64,000 nt of DNA from an uncultured Eubacteriales bacterium (GCA_905205065.1 CAJLCI010000001.1:143839-207838), one strand, 5' to 3'; positions 18,354 through 26,777 are shown, counted from the first letter of the stretch. The notes: generated by a model from the sequence alone, not told the origin. Translations and numbers: made by a program.

Positions 18354-18460
18354 TTTAGTTTTTATTCCTCCTGTTCAACAATTGTGAAACATGCGAATTT
18401 ATAAATCACGTAACCGCATTCAAGCGGTCTTTCCCATCCGAAACCGAACGTAAAAAGAAA

Positions 18461-18856
18461 TTAAACGCGTCTTCTTTTAGGGGGCCTGCAGCCATTGTGC
18501 GGAATAGGTGTTACATCCTTAATCAAACTGATTTCAAGTCCCGTAGTCTGAAGCGCGCGAATCGCAGACTCGCGTCCCGATCCAGGTCCCTTCACATAAA
18601 CCTCAACAGTCTTCATTCCGTGATCAATCGCTTTCTTTGCAGCCGCTTCCGATGCGCTCTGAGCCGCAAAAGGTGTAGACTTACGTGAACCCTTAAAGCC
18701 CATTTCACCGGCAGACGCCCACGATACAGCGTTTCCGTGAATATCTGTAATTGTAACGATTGTATTGTTGAATGTAGCACTGATATGCGCTGCGCCGCGT
18801 TCAATATTCTTTTTCTCACGGCGTTTTTTGATTACTTTTTTTGTTACCTTTGCCAT
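18461..18856 (-). CDS. rpsK: 30S ribosomal protein S11
   Basis: A 131-residue S11 (platform of the 30S subunit). Diagnostic segments are AHISATFNNTIVTITD, GFKGSRKSTPFAAQ, VKGPGSGRESAIRAL and the C-terminal PIPHNGCRPPKRRRV. Nineteen base pairs separate it from rpsM. An AAGGAGTGA ribosome binding site precedes the start. Confidence 0.97.
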   Translation of the reverse strand: MAKVTKKVIKKRREKKNIERGAAHISATFNNTIVTITDIHGNAVSWASAGEMGFKGSRKSTPFAAQSASEAAAKKAIDHGMKTVEVYVKGPGSGRESAIRALQTTGLEISLIKDVTPIPHNGCRPPKRRRV

Positions 18857-18874
18857 CTGTACTCATTCACTCCT

Positions 18875-19243
18875 TTACTTCTTCTTATTAGCTATCGTCT
18901 TAGCCGGACCTTTTCTTGTCCTTGCGTTTGTTTTGGTACGCTGTCCCCTTACCGGAAGTCCCTTGCGGTGACGAATACCACGATAGCAGTTTATTTCAAT
19001 CATGCGCTTGATGTCAAGTGCAATATCACGGCGAAGGTCACCCTCAACCTTATGATTTGCCTCAATCTCTTCACGAAGCTTCGCAATCTGTTCCTCTGTA
19101 AGCTCCTGCGCGCGAGTATCGGGATTGATGCCTGTTTTTGCAAGTATCTTATTCGATGTGCTGCGACCTATGCCGTAAATATAGGTAAGAGCAATCTCGA
19201 TGCGCTTTGCATTTGGAATATCTACTCCTGCAATACGTGCCAT
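18875..19243 (-). CDS. rpsM: 30S ribosomal protein S13
   Basis: A 122-residue S13 from the 30S head, contacting the P-site tRNA and bridging to the 50S subunit. It has MARIAGVDIPNAKRIEIAL, YGIGRSTSNKILAKTGI and the basic end RGLPVRGQRTKTNARTRKG-like sequence. GGAGTGAAAAAAAGAG precedes the ATG. rpmJ lies 34 bp upstream, as in other Bacillota. Confidence 0.97.
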   Translation of the reverse strand: MARIAGVDIPNAKRIEIALTYIYGIGRSTSNKILAKTGINPDTRAQELTEEQIAKLREEIEANHKVEGDLRRDIALDIKRMIEINCYRGIRHRKGLPVRGQRTKTNARTRKGPAKTIANKKK

Positions 19244-19277
19244 CTCTTTTTTTCACTCCTTTTAGCCCGACAGGAAA

Positions 19278-19391
19278 TCAGCCCTGTCTCTGTTTGTGTT
19301 TCGGATTTTCGCATATAACCATGATTTTACCATGGCGGCGGATAATCTTACACTTATCACATATTTTCTTAATGGAAGGTTTTACTTTCAT
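19278..19391 (-). CDS. rpmJ: 50S ribosomal protein L36
   Basis: A 37-residue protein found by reading the gap between infA and rpsM on the minus strand. It starts MKVKPSIKKICDKCKIIRR and has the C-C-C-H zinc pattern (Cys11, Cys14, Cys27, His32) of the zinc-binding form of L36. GAAAGGAATGG lies before the ATG. Only one base separates it from the infA stop. Position and size match the family exactly. Confidence 0.95.
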   Translation of the reverse strand: MKVKPSIKKICDKCKIIRRHGKIMVICENPKHKQRQG

Positions 19392-19392
19392 T

Positions 19393-19629
19393 TTAATTAC
19401 CATTCCTTTCTGCCTTGGTACGCCATGTAATTCGTCCTTTGGTGAGATCATATACAGAGACCTCTACCGTAACCTTATCACCGGGCAGTATCCAAATATA
19501 ATTCATTCTCAGCTTTCCGGAAATACGCGCGGTCACGATATGTCCGTTCGGCAGCTGAACCTTAAAGGTTGCGTTTGGCATTGCTTCGATTACAGTGCCT
19601 TCAAATTCAAGAATATCATCCTTTGCCAG
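19393..19629 (-). CDS. infA: Translation initiation factor IF-1 with apparent CTG start
   Basis: IF-1 is a one-domain OB-fold protein that binds the 30S A site during initiation. The conserved body includes EGTVIEAMPNATFKVQLPNG and GDKVTVEVSVYDLTKGRI. The first in-frame ATG encodes the Met of MPNATF and would remove the first beta-strand. Upstream in the same frame, GGAGGG is followed six bases later by CTG and then codons for AKDDILEFEG, which match the usual IF-1 start MAKxDxIE. I therefore place the start at the CTG, giving 78 codons with a short extra C-terminus. No in-frame ATG, GTG or TTG lies between CTG and MPN. Confidence 0.8.
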   Translation of the reverse strand: MAKDDILEFEGTVIEAMPNATFKVQLPNGHIVTARISGKLRMNYIWILPGDKVTVEVSVYDLTKGRITWRTKAERNGN

Positions 19630-19696
19630 AATAATCCCTCCGCTTTCTTATTCAGAATAGTTGTTTCAGTATTTTTATCTAATCCACATTCAAGCG

Positions 19697-19978
19697 TCAA
19701 AGATCGGGAACATCTGCCGCAGCCTTAACAGCCGCAGCTATAGCAGAATCTGTAAAAGCGCCCTCATAAGACGATAATCCGATCCGCCGCAGATGTCTGA
19801 ACTTCTTTTTCTTCGGTTTTGAAACAGTTCTGCATCTGCCGTCGGCAATATAGGCATATCCGTCTTCTGTGCAGCGCAATACAACATGTATTCGCCCCGA
19901 ATCGCGCCCCGAAAGCGACAAAGCATAGCATCCTTTTTCAAGCTTCTGAGTCATAACCGTATTTTCATTATCTTTCAT
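19697..19978 (-). CDS. KOW-domain RNA-binding protein of the spc operon
   Basis: A 93-residue basic protein with a KOW-like N-terminal half (LEKGCYALSLSGRDSGRIHVVL, ending DGRCRTVSKPKKKKFRHL). Proteins of this kind, sometimes annotated L14e-like, occur between map and infA in many Clostridia and are thought to bind RNA or ribosomes; their exact role is not established. It begins 23 bp after map. The ribosome binding site is weak (TTTTGGTATCGT), so its start is less certain than those of its neighbours. Confidence 0.75.
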   Translation of the reverse strand: MKDNENTVMTQKLEKGCYALSLSGRDSGRIHVVLRCTEDGYAYIADGRCRTVSKPKKKKFRHLRRIGLSSYEGAFTDSAIAAAVKAAADVPDL

Positions 19979-20001
19979 ACGATACCAAAATATATGTCAC
20001 A

Positions 20002-20799
20002 TCAGAGCACAACAGGATCTGCGCCGTACGGAATAAAATCCGGTACATTCACGGCTGTGAGAATCATGATTCCCTCCTCGGTGAATGCAATCGAATGCTC
20101 GTAATGGGCAGAAAGTCCCCCGTCGGCCGTTTTAACTGTCCAGCCGTCGGAAAGTTCCTGTACCTCATATGTTCCTGTACAGACCATCGGCTCCACTGCA
20201 ATTGTCATGCCTTTAAGAAGCCTCGGACCTCTTCCGGAACGTCCGTAATTCGGCACATCGGGCTGCTCGTGAAGCTCATGGCCTACGCCGTGGCCTACAT
20301 ATCGGCGGACAGATGAAAAACCGTTTTCAGTAACATATGAATCAACAGCGGCTCCAATATCTCCGATTCTGCCGCCGTTAATATCAGCGGCGGAAATACC
20401 GCGCCAAAATGAATTTCTTGTTACCTCTATCAGCTTTTTAGCCTTATCCGAAATCTGTCCCACCGCAAATGTACAGGCGCTGTCTCCATGAAAGCCCTTG
20501 TAAAAAGCTCCGACATCTATTTTGACAATGTCCCCCTCCTGAAGCAACCTTTGCCCCGAAGGTATTCCGTGAATTACTTCATCGTTAATACTGATACATG
20601 CGCTGCCCGGAAATCCGCCATATCCAAGAAATGAAGGCTTTGCACCATATTTCTCAATATGTCTGCGAACGACAGTATCTATATGCAGGGTAGAGACTCC
20701 CTCCCGAACAGCCTCTCCCCCCATCAGTAATGCCTCGCCGGTAATTTTGCCGGCATCCCGCATGACAGAAATCTGTTCCTTGGTTTTAAGCGTTATCAT
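20002..20799 (-). CDS. map: Methionine aminopeptidase, type I
   Basis: A 265-residue metallopeptidase that removes the initiator Met from nascent proteins. Metal ligands are visible: Asp in KIDVGAFYKGFHGDSACTF (two aspartates), His in GHGVGHELHEQPDVP, Glu in TIAVEPMV and Glu in YEHSIAFTEEG. GGAGCG precedes the ATG. It lies between adk and the KOW gene, the usual order for Bacillota. Confidence 0.96.
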   Translation of the reverse strand: MITLKTKEQISVMRDAGKITGEALLMGGEAVREGVSTLHIDTVVRRHIEKYGAKPSFLGYGGFPGSACISINDEVIHGIPSGQRLLQEGDIVKIDVGAFYKGFHGDSACTFAVGQISDKAKKLIEVTRNSFWRGISAADINGGRIGDIGAAVDSYVTENGFSSVRRYVGHGVGHELHEQPDVPNYGRSGRGPRLLKGMTIAVEPMVCTGTYEVQELSDGWTVKTADGGLSAHYEHSIAFTEEGIMILTAVNVPDFIPYGADPVVL

Positions 20800-20828
20800 G
20801 AAATCGCTCCCTCAGAAAAAATTACCGC

Positions 20829-21461
20829 TCAGCCGTTTAAAGCTTCTAAAGTAAGCTTTGTTGTATCAGCTACCTCAACCTGCCCGATAACGGTCCTAAG
20901 CTTATTCTTTTTTTCATAGTAGTTCTTAAGCGGTTCTGTCTGCTCATGATAAACCTTAAGTCTGTCAATAACAACAGCAGGATCGTCATCCTTGCGTATT
21001 ATAAGATCAGCTCCGCATTTGTCACAAATGCCCTCATGCTTCGGCTTATTCCATTCAACATGGAAAGACGCGCCGCAAACGGGACAAACTCTGCGTCCGC
21101 TCATCCTTTCTACAATATCATTGTCAGAAACCTCTATACTGATTACACGGTCAATTTCAACACCCATTTCATCAAGCGCTTCAGCCTGAACAACAGTCCG
21201 AGGAAAACCGTCTAAAATAAATCCTTTAGCACAGTCATCCTTTGCGAGTCTTTCTTTGATTATACCGATAACCACATCATCGGGAACAAGCTTGCCTGCC
21301 TCTGTATAAGACATTGCGGCCTTTCCCATCTCAGTTCCTGTCTTAATAGCTTCCCTAATAATCGCTCCTGTAGATATTGCAGGAATTCCATAAGTTTTGC
21401 TGACAATTTCAGCCTGAGTGCCTTTGCCGGCACCGGGAGCCCCTAAAAATATTATTTTCAT
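20829..21461 (-). CDS. adk: Adenylate kinase (zinc-lid form)
   Basis: A 210-residue kinase balancing AMP, ADP and ATP. The P-loop is GAPGAGKGT (7-15), with the NMP-binding STGAIIREA and the LID domain DGFPRTVVQ. The LID has four cysteines in two pairs (CPVCGASFH and CDKCGADL), which bind structural zinc in Gram-positive enzymes. A longer frame to 21494 overlaps the secY stop; AAGGAATGG supports the ATG at 21461. Confidence 0.96.
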   Translation of the reverse strand: MKIIFLGAPGAGKGTQAEIVSKTYGIPAISTGAIIREAIKTGTEMGKAAMSYTEAGKLVPDDVVIGIIKERLAKDDCAKGFILDGFPRTVVQAEALDEMGVEIDRVISIEVSDNDIVERMSGRRVCPVCGASFHVEWNKPKHEGICDKCGADLIIRKDDDPAVVIDRLKVYHEQTEPLKNYYEKKNKLRTVIGQVEVADTTKLTLEALNG

Positions 21462-21486
21462 AATTTTGTGCCATTCCTTACCGACA

Positions 21487-22788
21487 TTATTCAAGGAATC
21501 CCTTGTAATGTCTCATAGTCATCTGCGCCTCCAGCTCCGTTACGGTTTCAAGTGCAACACCTACTACAATCAGAAGCGAAGAACCTCCGAATGCAATGCT
21601 TCCGAGCGAGCTTCCGGTGCAGATATTGACGATAAGCGGAAATACCGCGATAATATCAAGGAACAGAGCTCCTATAAGCGTGATTCTTCCGCGTACCTTT
21701 CTGATATACTCTACCGTAGGTCTTCCGGAACGTATTCCCTTGATCATGCCTCCGTTTTTCTGGAGATTATTTGCAATTTCAACAGGATTGAAAGAAATTT
21801 CAACATAGAAATATGCAAATGCGATAATCAATATAAACATCAGAGCCGGATAAAACCATGATGAATATGAAAAGAACTGCAGAAATCCATGCCAGAAGGT
21901 TCCTTCTTCAGGCGTCGGGAAAAGCATCGCAATTGTCGTGGGAAGAGAAACAATTGAGCTTGCAAAGATGATAGGCATAACTCCGGACATATTGAGTTTA
22001 ATCGGAAGGAACGAGGACTGACCTCCGTACATTTTCCTACCGACAACCTTCTTGGCATACTGCACCGGAATACGCCTTTCACTGTTTGTAACAAATACAA
22101 CAAATACAATTACAGCCAATGCTATAAAGATTATTGCTTCAGCGGCTACAATATACCACGGACCGCTCATGAAGAAGGATATGAGCATAGAAACGATCGT
22201 CGGACCGCTTGATACGATATTGGCAAAAAGTATCAGTGAAATACCGTTCCCTATACCGAACTCGTTAATCCTTTCAGCAAGCCACATTACGAGAGCCGAA
22301 CCGGCAGCATAGCATGCTACGATAACAAAGCCCACGAGTACATTTGCGCCTGTATTTGAAAATGAAACAATTGCGTCGTTGGCCTTCATATAAGCATAAT
22401 AACCATATGCGGTTATAAGCCCAAGTCCGACTGTCGCATAACGTGTAATCGTATTTATTTTTTTTCTTCCTTCTTCGCCGTCCTTCTGCATTCTTTCAAG
22501 TGCAGGAATTGCGATAGTAAGGAGCTGCATTACAATTTGTGCAGTGATATACGGTTGAATAGACAATGCAAACAATGTCGCACGCGAGAATGCCTCGCCT
22601 GACATAATATTCAGGTACTGGAAAAAGGATCCGTTGCTTGCAGAAAAGTTCTCCGCAAGTACATTCGCATCTACAAACGGAACAGGCATTACAGCTCCCA
22701 GTCTGTAGAGCAGAATAATCATAAGTACGAACAACATTTTTCTTCTAAGATCCGGGATCTTGAAAGCGTTGACTATCGTCTTGAACAC
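21487..22788 (-). CDS. secY: Protein translocase subunit SecY
   Basis: A 433-residue integral membrane protein with ten predicted helices, forming the pore of the Sec translocon. Typical segments are IPDLRRKMLFVLMIILLYR at the start, AERMQ-like EDGEEGRKKINTITRY, the cytoplasmic loop SERRIPVQYAKKVVGRKMYG, and IRSGRPTVEYIRKVRGRI. The start codon is GTG with GAGGTGG upstream. It follows rplO after one base. Confidence 0.97.
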   Translation of the reverse strand: MFKTIVNAFKIPDLRRKMLFVLMIILLYRLGAVMPVPFVDANVLAENFSASNGSFFQYLNIMSGEAFSRATLFALSIQPYITAQIVMQLLTIAIPALERMQKDGEEGRKKINTITRYATVGLGLITAYGYYAYMKANDAIVSFSNTGANVLVGFVIVACYAAGSALVMWLAERINEFGIGNGISLILFANIVSSGPTIVSMLISFFMSGPWYIVAAEAIIFIALAVIVFVVFVTNSERRIPVQYAKKVVGRKMYGGQSSFLPIKLNMSGVMPIIFASSIVSLPTTIAMLFPTPEEGTFWHGFLQFFSYSSWFYPALMFILIIAFAYFYVEISFNPVEIANNLQKNGGMIKGIRSGRPTVEYIRKVRGRITLIGALFLDIIAVFPLIVNICTGSSLGSIAFGGSSLLIVVGVALETVTELEAQMTMRHYKGFLE

Positions 22789-22789
22789 G

Positions 22790-23230
22790 TTATACCACCT
22801 CAGCCTTTCCGCCTGCGGCCTCTATTTTTTCTTTTGCGGAGGTGCTGAAGCAGGAAGCTTTTACAGTAAGCTTCTTTGTAATTTCCCCGTTACCGAGAAT
22901 CTTCAGGCCGTCAAGCGGATTAGTTATAATACGGCGAGACTTAAGTGCCGCCATATCCACAACATCACCATCTTCAAAAACATTGAGCTGCGCAACATTT
23001 GCAATTGCATAGTTCACTGCAAAACGGTTCTTGAAGCCCCTTTTCGGAAGTCTTCTGTAAAGCGGAATTTGTCCGCCTTCAAAACCAGGACGTACGCCGC
23101 CGCCCGAACGCGCATTCTGACCTTTATGACCTTTTCCAGAGGTTTTTCCGTTTCCGGAACCAGGACCTCTTCCTACGCGGAAGGAAGCTTTTACCGAGCC
23201 TTCCGCAGGTGAAAGTTCATGGAGTTTCAT
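22790..23230 (-). CDS. rplO: 50S ribosomal protein L15
   Basis: A 146-residue L15 beginning MKLHELSPAEGSVKASFRVG, with the glycine-rich GRGPGSGNGKTSGKGHKGQ region and GGQIPLYRRLPKRGFKN. A longer frame to 23284 adds residues that do not match L15; GAAAGGAATG supports the ATG at 23230. A 134-bp spacer separates it from rpmD. Confidence 0.97.
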   Translation of the reverse strand: MKLHELSPAEGSVKASFRVGRGPGSGNGKTSGKGHKGQNARSGGGVRPGFEGGQIPLYRRLPKRGFKNRFAVNYAIANVAQLNVFEDGDVVDMAALKSRRIITNPLDGLKILGNGEITKKLTVKASCFSTSAKEKIEAAGGKAEVV

Positions 23231-23364
23231 CTGTATGAACATTCCTTTCTTTATCGGAGTACGAACAGTTACGTTAAGACTCATAGCAAAATTCTGCTCG
23301 TTTTTCGATGCCTGATGCCACCGAATAATCTCTCCTTATTTTTTAGAACAAGTTTCCGAATAAA

Positions 23365-23547
23365 TTACTCGGCAGCCTCTACTTTAACAAGGTGGGCTAT
23401 TTTTACGATTTTGCCGTCAATAACGCTTCCTGACTCGTGAACAATACTGTCGCCAATCTTACGAAGACCGAGAGACTCAGCAGTAAGCTTTTGATTAGGC
23501 TTTGCGCCGATGAGGCTCTTTGCGAGTGTGATTTTTACCTTACTCAT
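23365..23547 (-). CDS. rpmD: 50S ribosomal protein L30
   Basis: A 60-residue L30 (MSKVKITLAKSLIGAKPNQK, LGLRKIGDSIVHE). Length and motif match the bacterial family. AAGGAGGAG precedes the ATG and rpsE lies 12 bp upstream. Confidence 0.95.
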   Translation of the reverse strand: MSKVKITLAKSLIGAKPNQKLTAESLGLRKIGDSIVHESGSVIDGKIVKIAHLVKVEAAE

Positions 23548-23559
23548 TTCGGCTCCTCC

Positions 23560-24063
23560 TTATTTCTTAAGCGATTCAACAGAGATTCCGCGGATTCTTG
23601 CGACCTCTTCAGCCGTACGCAGAGCTTTCAAACCCTCAAAAGTCGCTTTTACAACATTTGTCGGATTGTTTGAACGGAGACACTTTGCACGGATGTTTTT
23701 GATTCCGGCCATCTCCAGAACATCACGGACTGTTCCGCCTGCAATAACTCCGGTACCTTCCGCAGCCGGCTTAAGCAAAACCTTTCCTGATCCGAATACA
23801 CCAATAATTTCATGAGGTATTGTAGTACCCTTAAGAGACACTTCGATAAGATTTTTCTTAGCATCTTCAATTCCCTTGCGAATAGCATCCGGAACCTCTG
23901 CCGCTTTGCCCAAACCGTATCCGACATGTCCGTTTTTGTCACCGACAACCATAATAGCCGTGAAACGCTGAATACGTCCGCCCTTTACAGTTTTGGATAC
24001 ACGGTTGAGAGCAACAAGCTTTTCCTCAAGTTCCATCGTGGATGCATCTATCTTTTTTATCAT
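23560..24063 (-). CDS. rpsE: 30S ribosomal protein S5
   Basis: A 167-residue S5, involved in decoding accuracy. It has the double-stranded RNA-binding N-terminal part (LVALNRVSKTVKGGRIQRF) and the C-terminal segment VFGSGKVLLKPAAEGTGVIAG. GGAGGGTAACAGAA precedes the ATG. Confidence 0.97.
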   Translation of the reverse strand: MIKKIDASTMELEEKLVALNRVSKTVKGGRIQRFTAIMVVGDKNGHVGYGLGKAAEVPDAIRKGIEDAKKNLIEVSLKGTTIPHEIIGVFGSGKVLLKPAAEGTGVIAGGTVRDVLEMAGIKNIRAKCLRSNNPTNVVKATFEGLKALRTAEEVARIRGISVESLKK

Positions 24064-24078
24064 TTCTGTTACCCTCCG

Positions 24079-24438
24079 TTAGAATTTGAGTCCGCCTTCA
24101 CGGGCGCCTTCTGCAAGCTCTTGTACACGTCCGTGGTAAATATAACCGCCGCGATCGAATACAACTTCCTCAATACCATTCTCAATTGCACGTTTTGCAA
24201 TGAGATTTCCGACCTTGCGGGCAGCCGCCTTATTTCCGCCGCTGCCTTCAAAATCCTTCTCGATGCTGTTTGCAGAAACAAGCGTCTTTCCTGCGGCATC
24301 GTCGATTATCTGAGCATAAATATTGCTATTGGAGCGGTAAACAGCAAGACGGGGACGCTCCGGCGTGCCGGAAATTTTTCCTCTGATTCTCTTGTGTCTC
24401 ATGATACGTCCAATATTTTTATCTTTTTTCGTTATCAT
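24079..24438 (-). CDS. rplR: 50S ribosomal protein L18
   Basis: A 119-residue L18, one of the 5S rRNA-binding proteins. Visible family segments are KRIRGKISGTPERPRLAVYR, SNSNIYAQIIDDAAGKTL and the C-terminal VFDRGGYIYHGRVQELAEG. A GGAGTGG ribosome binding site precedes the ATG. Confidence 0.97.
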   Translation of the reverse strand: MITKKDKNIGRIMRHKRIRGKISGTPERPRLAVYRSNSNIYAQIIDDAAGKTLVSANSIEKDFEGSGGNKAAARKVGNLIAKRAIENGIEEVVFDRGGYIYHGRVQELAEGAREGGLKF

Positions 24439-24458
24439 TTCCCGACCACTCCTTTCAT

Positions 24459-24998
24459 TTATTTGGCTGACTTACCGGCCTTGCGGCGGATAACTTCACC
24501 CTCATATTTAACTCCCTTGCCAAGGTATGGCTCAGGCGGACGGCATTCACGAATCTGAGCTGAGATCTGACCGACAAGCTGTTTGTCTGTTCCGCGTACG
24601 ATTACCGTATTGGTGTCAGGAGTCTCAAACGTAATTCCGTCTTTCTCTTCAAACGTTATCGGATGAGAATATCCGAGATTGAGCGTCAAAGTTTTTCCGC
24701 TCTTCTGAGCTCTGTAACCAACGCCGACAATTTCCAGCTTCTTGGAATATCCCTCGGTTACACCGATAACCATATTATTGATAAGCGTCCTTGTGAGACC
24801 GTGAAGAGCGCGGTCTTCTTTTTCGTCACTCGGACGGGATACATTAATCACATCTCCGTCCTTTTTAATAATCATTCTTGAACTAAGAGCCTGTGTAAGA
24901 GTTCCAAGCTTGCCCTTAACAGTAACCACATTTCCGTCTGCGATACTGACATCGGTTCCGGCAGGAATTGCAACAGGCTTTCTACCTATTCTTGACAT
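24459..24998 (-). CDS. rplF: 50S ribosomal protein L6
   Basis: A 179-residue L6 near the factor-binding site of the 50S subunit. It begins MSRIGRKPVAIPAG and ends with PEPYLGKGVKYEGEVIRRKA, the family's C-terminal signature. GGAAGGTATA precedes the ATG. Confidence 0.97.
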   Translation of the reverse strand: MSRIGRKPVAIPAGTDVSIADGNVVTVKGKLGTLTQALSSRMIIKKDGDVINVSRPSDEKEDRALHGLTRTLINNMVIGVTEGYSKKLEIVGVGYRAQKSGKTLTLNLGYSHPITFEEKDGITFETPDTNTVIVRGTDKQLVGQISAQIRECRPPEPYLGKGVKYEGEVIRRKAGKSAK

Positions 24999-25019
24999 TA
25001 TACCTTCCTCCCTTACCGA

Positions 25020-25415
25020 TTACCAAACGAAAGCAAGAACTTCGCCGCCGACGTTTTCGGAGCGGGCCTGCTTATCTGTCATTATTCCTTTAGACGTAGA
25101 AATAATAGCTACGCCGAGACCATTCATAACCTTAGGCATATCCTCGCAGCTTGAGTAAATGCGAAGTCCAGGCTTTGATACACGGCGAAGTCCCTGAATT
25201 GTCTTCTGCTTACCGTTGTATTTCAGAGTGATTCTGATAATCCCCTGTTTGCCGTCCTCAATTACCTGATAGCTTTTAATATAACCTTCCTTAACAAGAA
25301 TGTCGGCGATAGATTTTTTCATATTTGACGCCGGAACATCCACTGTTTCATGCTTTGCATTGTTAGCATTGCGGATTCTTGTAAGCATATCCGCAATTAC
25401 ATCTGACATTTGCAT
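25020..25415 (-). CDS. rpsH: 30S ribosomal protein S8
   Basis: A 131-residue S8, a primary 16S rRNA binder. It has DVIADMLTRIRNANNAKHE and the C-terminal GVAIISTSKGIMTDKQAR. AAGGAGG lies seven bases before the first of two close ATGs. In E. coli S8 represses this operon; whether that holds here is unknown, but an unusually long spacer lies directly upstream. Confidence 0.97.
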   Translation of the reverse strand: MQMSDVIADMLTRIRNANNAKHETVDVPASNMKKSIADILVKEGYIKSYQVIEDGKQGIIRITLKYNGKQKTIQGLRRVSKPGLRIYSSCEDMPKVMNGLGVAIISTSKGIMTDKQARSENVGGEVLAFVW

Positions 25416-25684
25416 TGTTTTTCCTCCTTAATGCAATGCCGGCATAGCCGGCTTAGTATCGGCGGTTAAAGCGAGACCTTCGCTCTCCTTCCGATTAAGC
25501 TTTGGAGCTTTGTCTAAAATATAGCCGATAAATATTAAGCTGTATTTTGTACATTTTATTTCCGCCGGCGGCGGGAAAACTTTTATGTTTTCTCTGCTCC
25601 GACTCCTGACGGAATACTTTCCGTCAATCCTGCAGAGCAATTTTCACTGCTGAAAAATAATTATTACCAGCTGAAAAATAATTA
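25416..25684 (-). other. Unusually long rpsZ-rpsH spacer (269 bp)
   Basis: Other spacers in this operon are mostly 10-25 bp. On the transcribed strand it contains GACGGAA/TTCCGTC as a perfect 7-bp hairpin, a GCCGCCGGCGG element and an AGCCGG/CCGGCA inverted repeat just before the rpsH ribosome binding site. No reading frame with a start signal is evident. It may be a regulatory site for S8. Confidence 0.4.
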
Positions 25685-25690
25685 TTACCA
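25649..25690. repeat. 21-bp tandem duplication covering the rpsZ stop codon
   Basis: The last Trp codon and stop of rpsZ plus 15 following bases are repeated exactly (25649-25669 and 25670-25690). The second TGG-TAA is beyond the first stop and is silent. Confidence 0.9.
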
Positions 25691-25870
25691 GCTTGCCTTG
25701 CGTACACCGGGTATAGCGCCCTTGTAAGCAAGCTCACGGAAGCATATACGGCAAATACCGTATTTACGGAGATACGCGTGAGGACGGCCGCAAATCTTGC
25801 AGCGGTTGTACTCACGTGTTGAGTACTTCTGTGCTTTCTGCTGTTTCAGTATCATCGATTTTTTTGCCAT
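25685..25870 (-). CDS. rpsZ: 30S ribosomal protein S14, zinc-binding type Z
   Basis: A 61-residue S14 of the short, zinc-containing type (CKICGRPH ... CRICF, two CxxC pairs). It starts MAKKSMILKQQK and ends with IPGVRKASW. AAGGAGAACG precedes the ATG. Presence of the type Z form is typical of Gram-positive bacteria. Confidence 0.96.
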   Translation of the reverse strand: MAKKSMILKQQKAQKYSTREYNRCKICGRPHAYLRKYGICRICFRELAYKGAIPGVRKASW

Positions 25871-25882
25871 CTTACGTTCTCC

Positions 25883-26425
25883 TTATTTTTCGAACGGAGC
25901 GCCCATCAGGCTGAGAAGCTCACGAGCCTCGTCGTCCGTCTGCGCCGTCGTTACAAATGCAATATTCATTCCACGGATCTTCTCAACTTTATCATACTCG
26001 ATTTCGGGAAATATAAGCTGTTCCTTAAGACCGAGAGAATAATTTCCTCTGCCGTCAAAAGAGTCTTTTCCGATTCCCTTAAAATCACGTACGCGCGGGA
26101 GCGCAAAATTGAAAAGTCTGTCCATAAATTCGAACATTCTCTCTCCGCGAAGCGTAACTTTAACTCCGATTTTCATACCCTCACGAAGCTTAAAGTTTGC
26201 AACCGATTTTTTAGCCACAGTCGGAACTGCGTGCTGTCCGGTAATCGTCGTAATATCATTTATAACATTTTCGATGACCTTTGAATTATCCTTTGCGTCG
26301 CCGGTACCTACGTTTATTACAATCTTCTCAAAACGCGGAATCTGCATGGGACTCGAATAATTATACTTTTTCATAAGCGCGGGAGCAACTTCATTCTTAT
26401 ACATATCTTTAAGTCTTGCTGACAT
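25883..26425 (-). CDS. rplE: 50S ribosomal protein L5
   Basis: A 180-residue L5 that binds 5S rRNA and contacts the P-site tRNA. Segments include PRFEKIVINVGTGDAKDN, GQHAVPTVAKKSVANFKLRE and DEARELLSLMGAPF. GGGAGGTAACAG precedes the ATG. Confidence 0.97.
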   Translation of the reverse strand: MSARLKDMYKNEVAPALMKKYNYSSPMQIPRFEKIVINVGTGDAKDNSKVIENVINDITTITGQHAVPTVAKKSVANFKLREGMKIGVKVTLRGERMFEFMDRLFNFALPRVRDFKGIGKDSFDGRGNYSLGLKEQLIFPEIEYDKVEKIRGMNIAFVTTAQTDDEARELLSLMGAPFEK

Positions 26426-26443
26426 AATCTGTTACCTCCCGTC

Positions 26444-26761
26444 TCAAAGCTTCGCGCCGCATTTAGCGCAAACTCTGATTTTCTTTCCGTCTTTGCCGAC
26501 GCTAACCTTAGAACGGCGGCCTGCCTTGCATTCAGGGCAATAGAGAGCAACTTTATCTGCATAAATAGCGCCCTCAACCTCAAGAATCTGCCCGGTCTCA
26601 CCCTGACGGCGCGGCTTCTGGTGTTTCTTAACGATGTGTACTCCGCTTACCAGCACTTTTCTTTCGCTGGGGGAAACGCTGATAACTTTTCCGCGCTTTC
26701 CCTTATCATTGCCGGAGATAACAATGACTTCGTCATCCTTTTTTACATGAAGTGTATTCAC
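26444..26761 (-). CDS. rplX: 50S ribosomal protein L24
   Basis: A 105-residue L24 with an N-terminal KOW motif (DDEVIVISGNDKGKRGKV) and a C-terminal half with four cysteines (CPECKAG, CAKCGAK), as in many Gram-positive L24 proteins. The start codon is GTG with CGGAGG upstream. Confidence 0.96.
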   Translation of the reverse strand: MNTLHVKKDDEVIVISGNDKGKRGKVISVSPSERKVLVSGVHIVKKHQKPRRQGETGQILEVEGAIYADKVALYCPECKAGRRSKVSVGKDGKKIRVCAKCGAKL

Positions 26762-26777
26762 TGTAACTTACCTCCGC

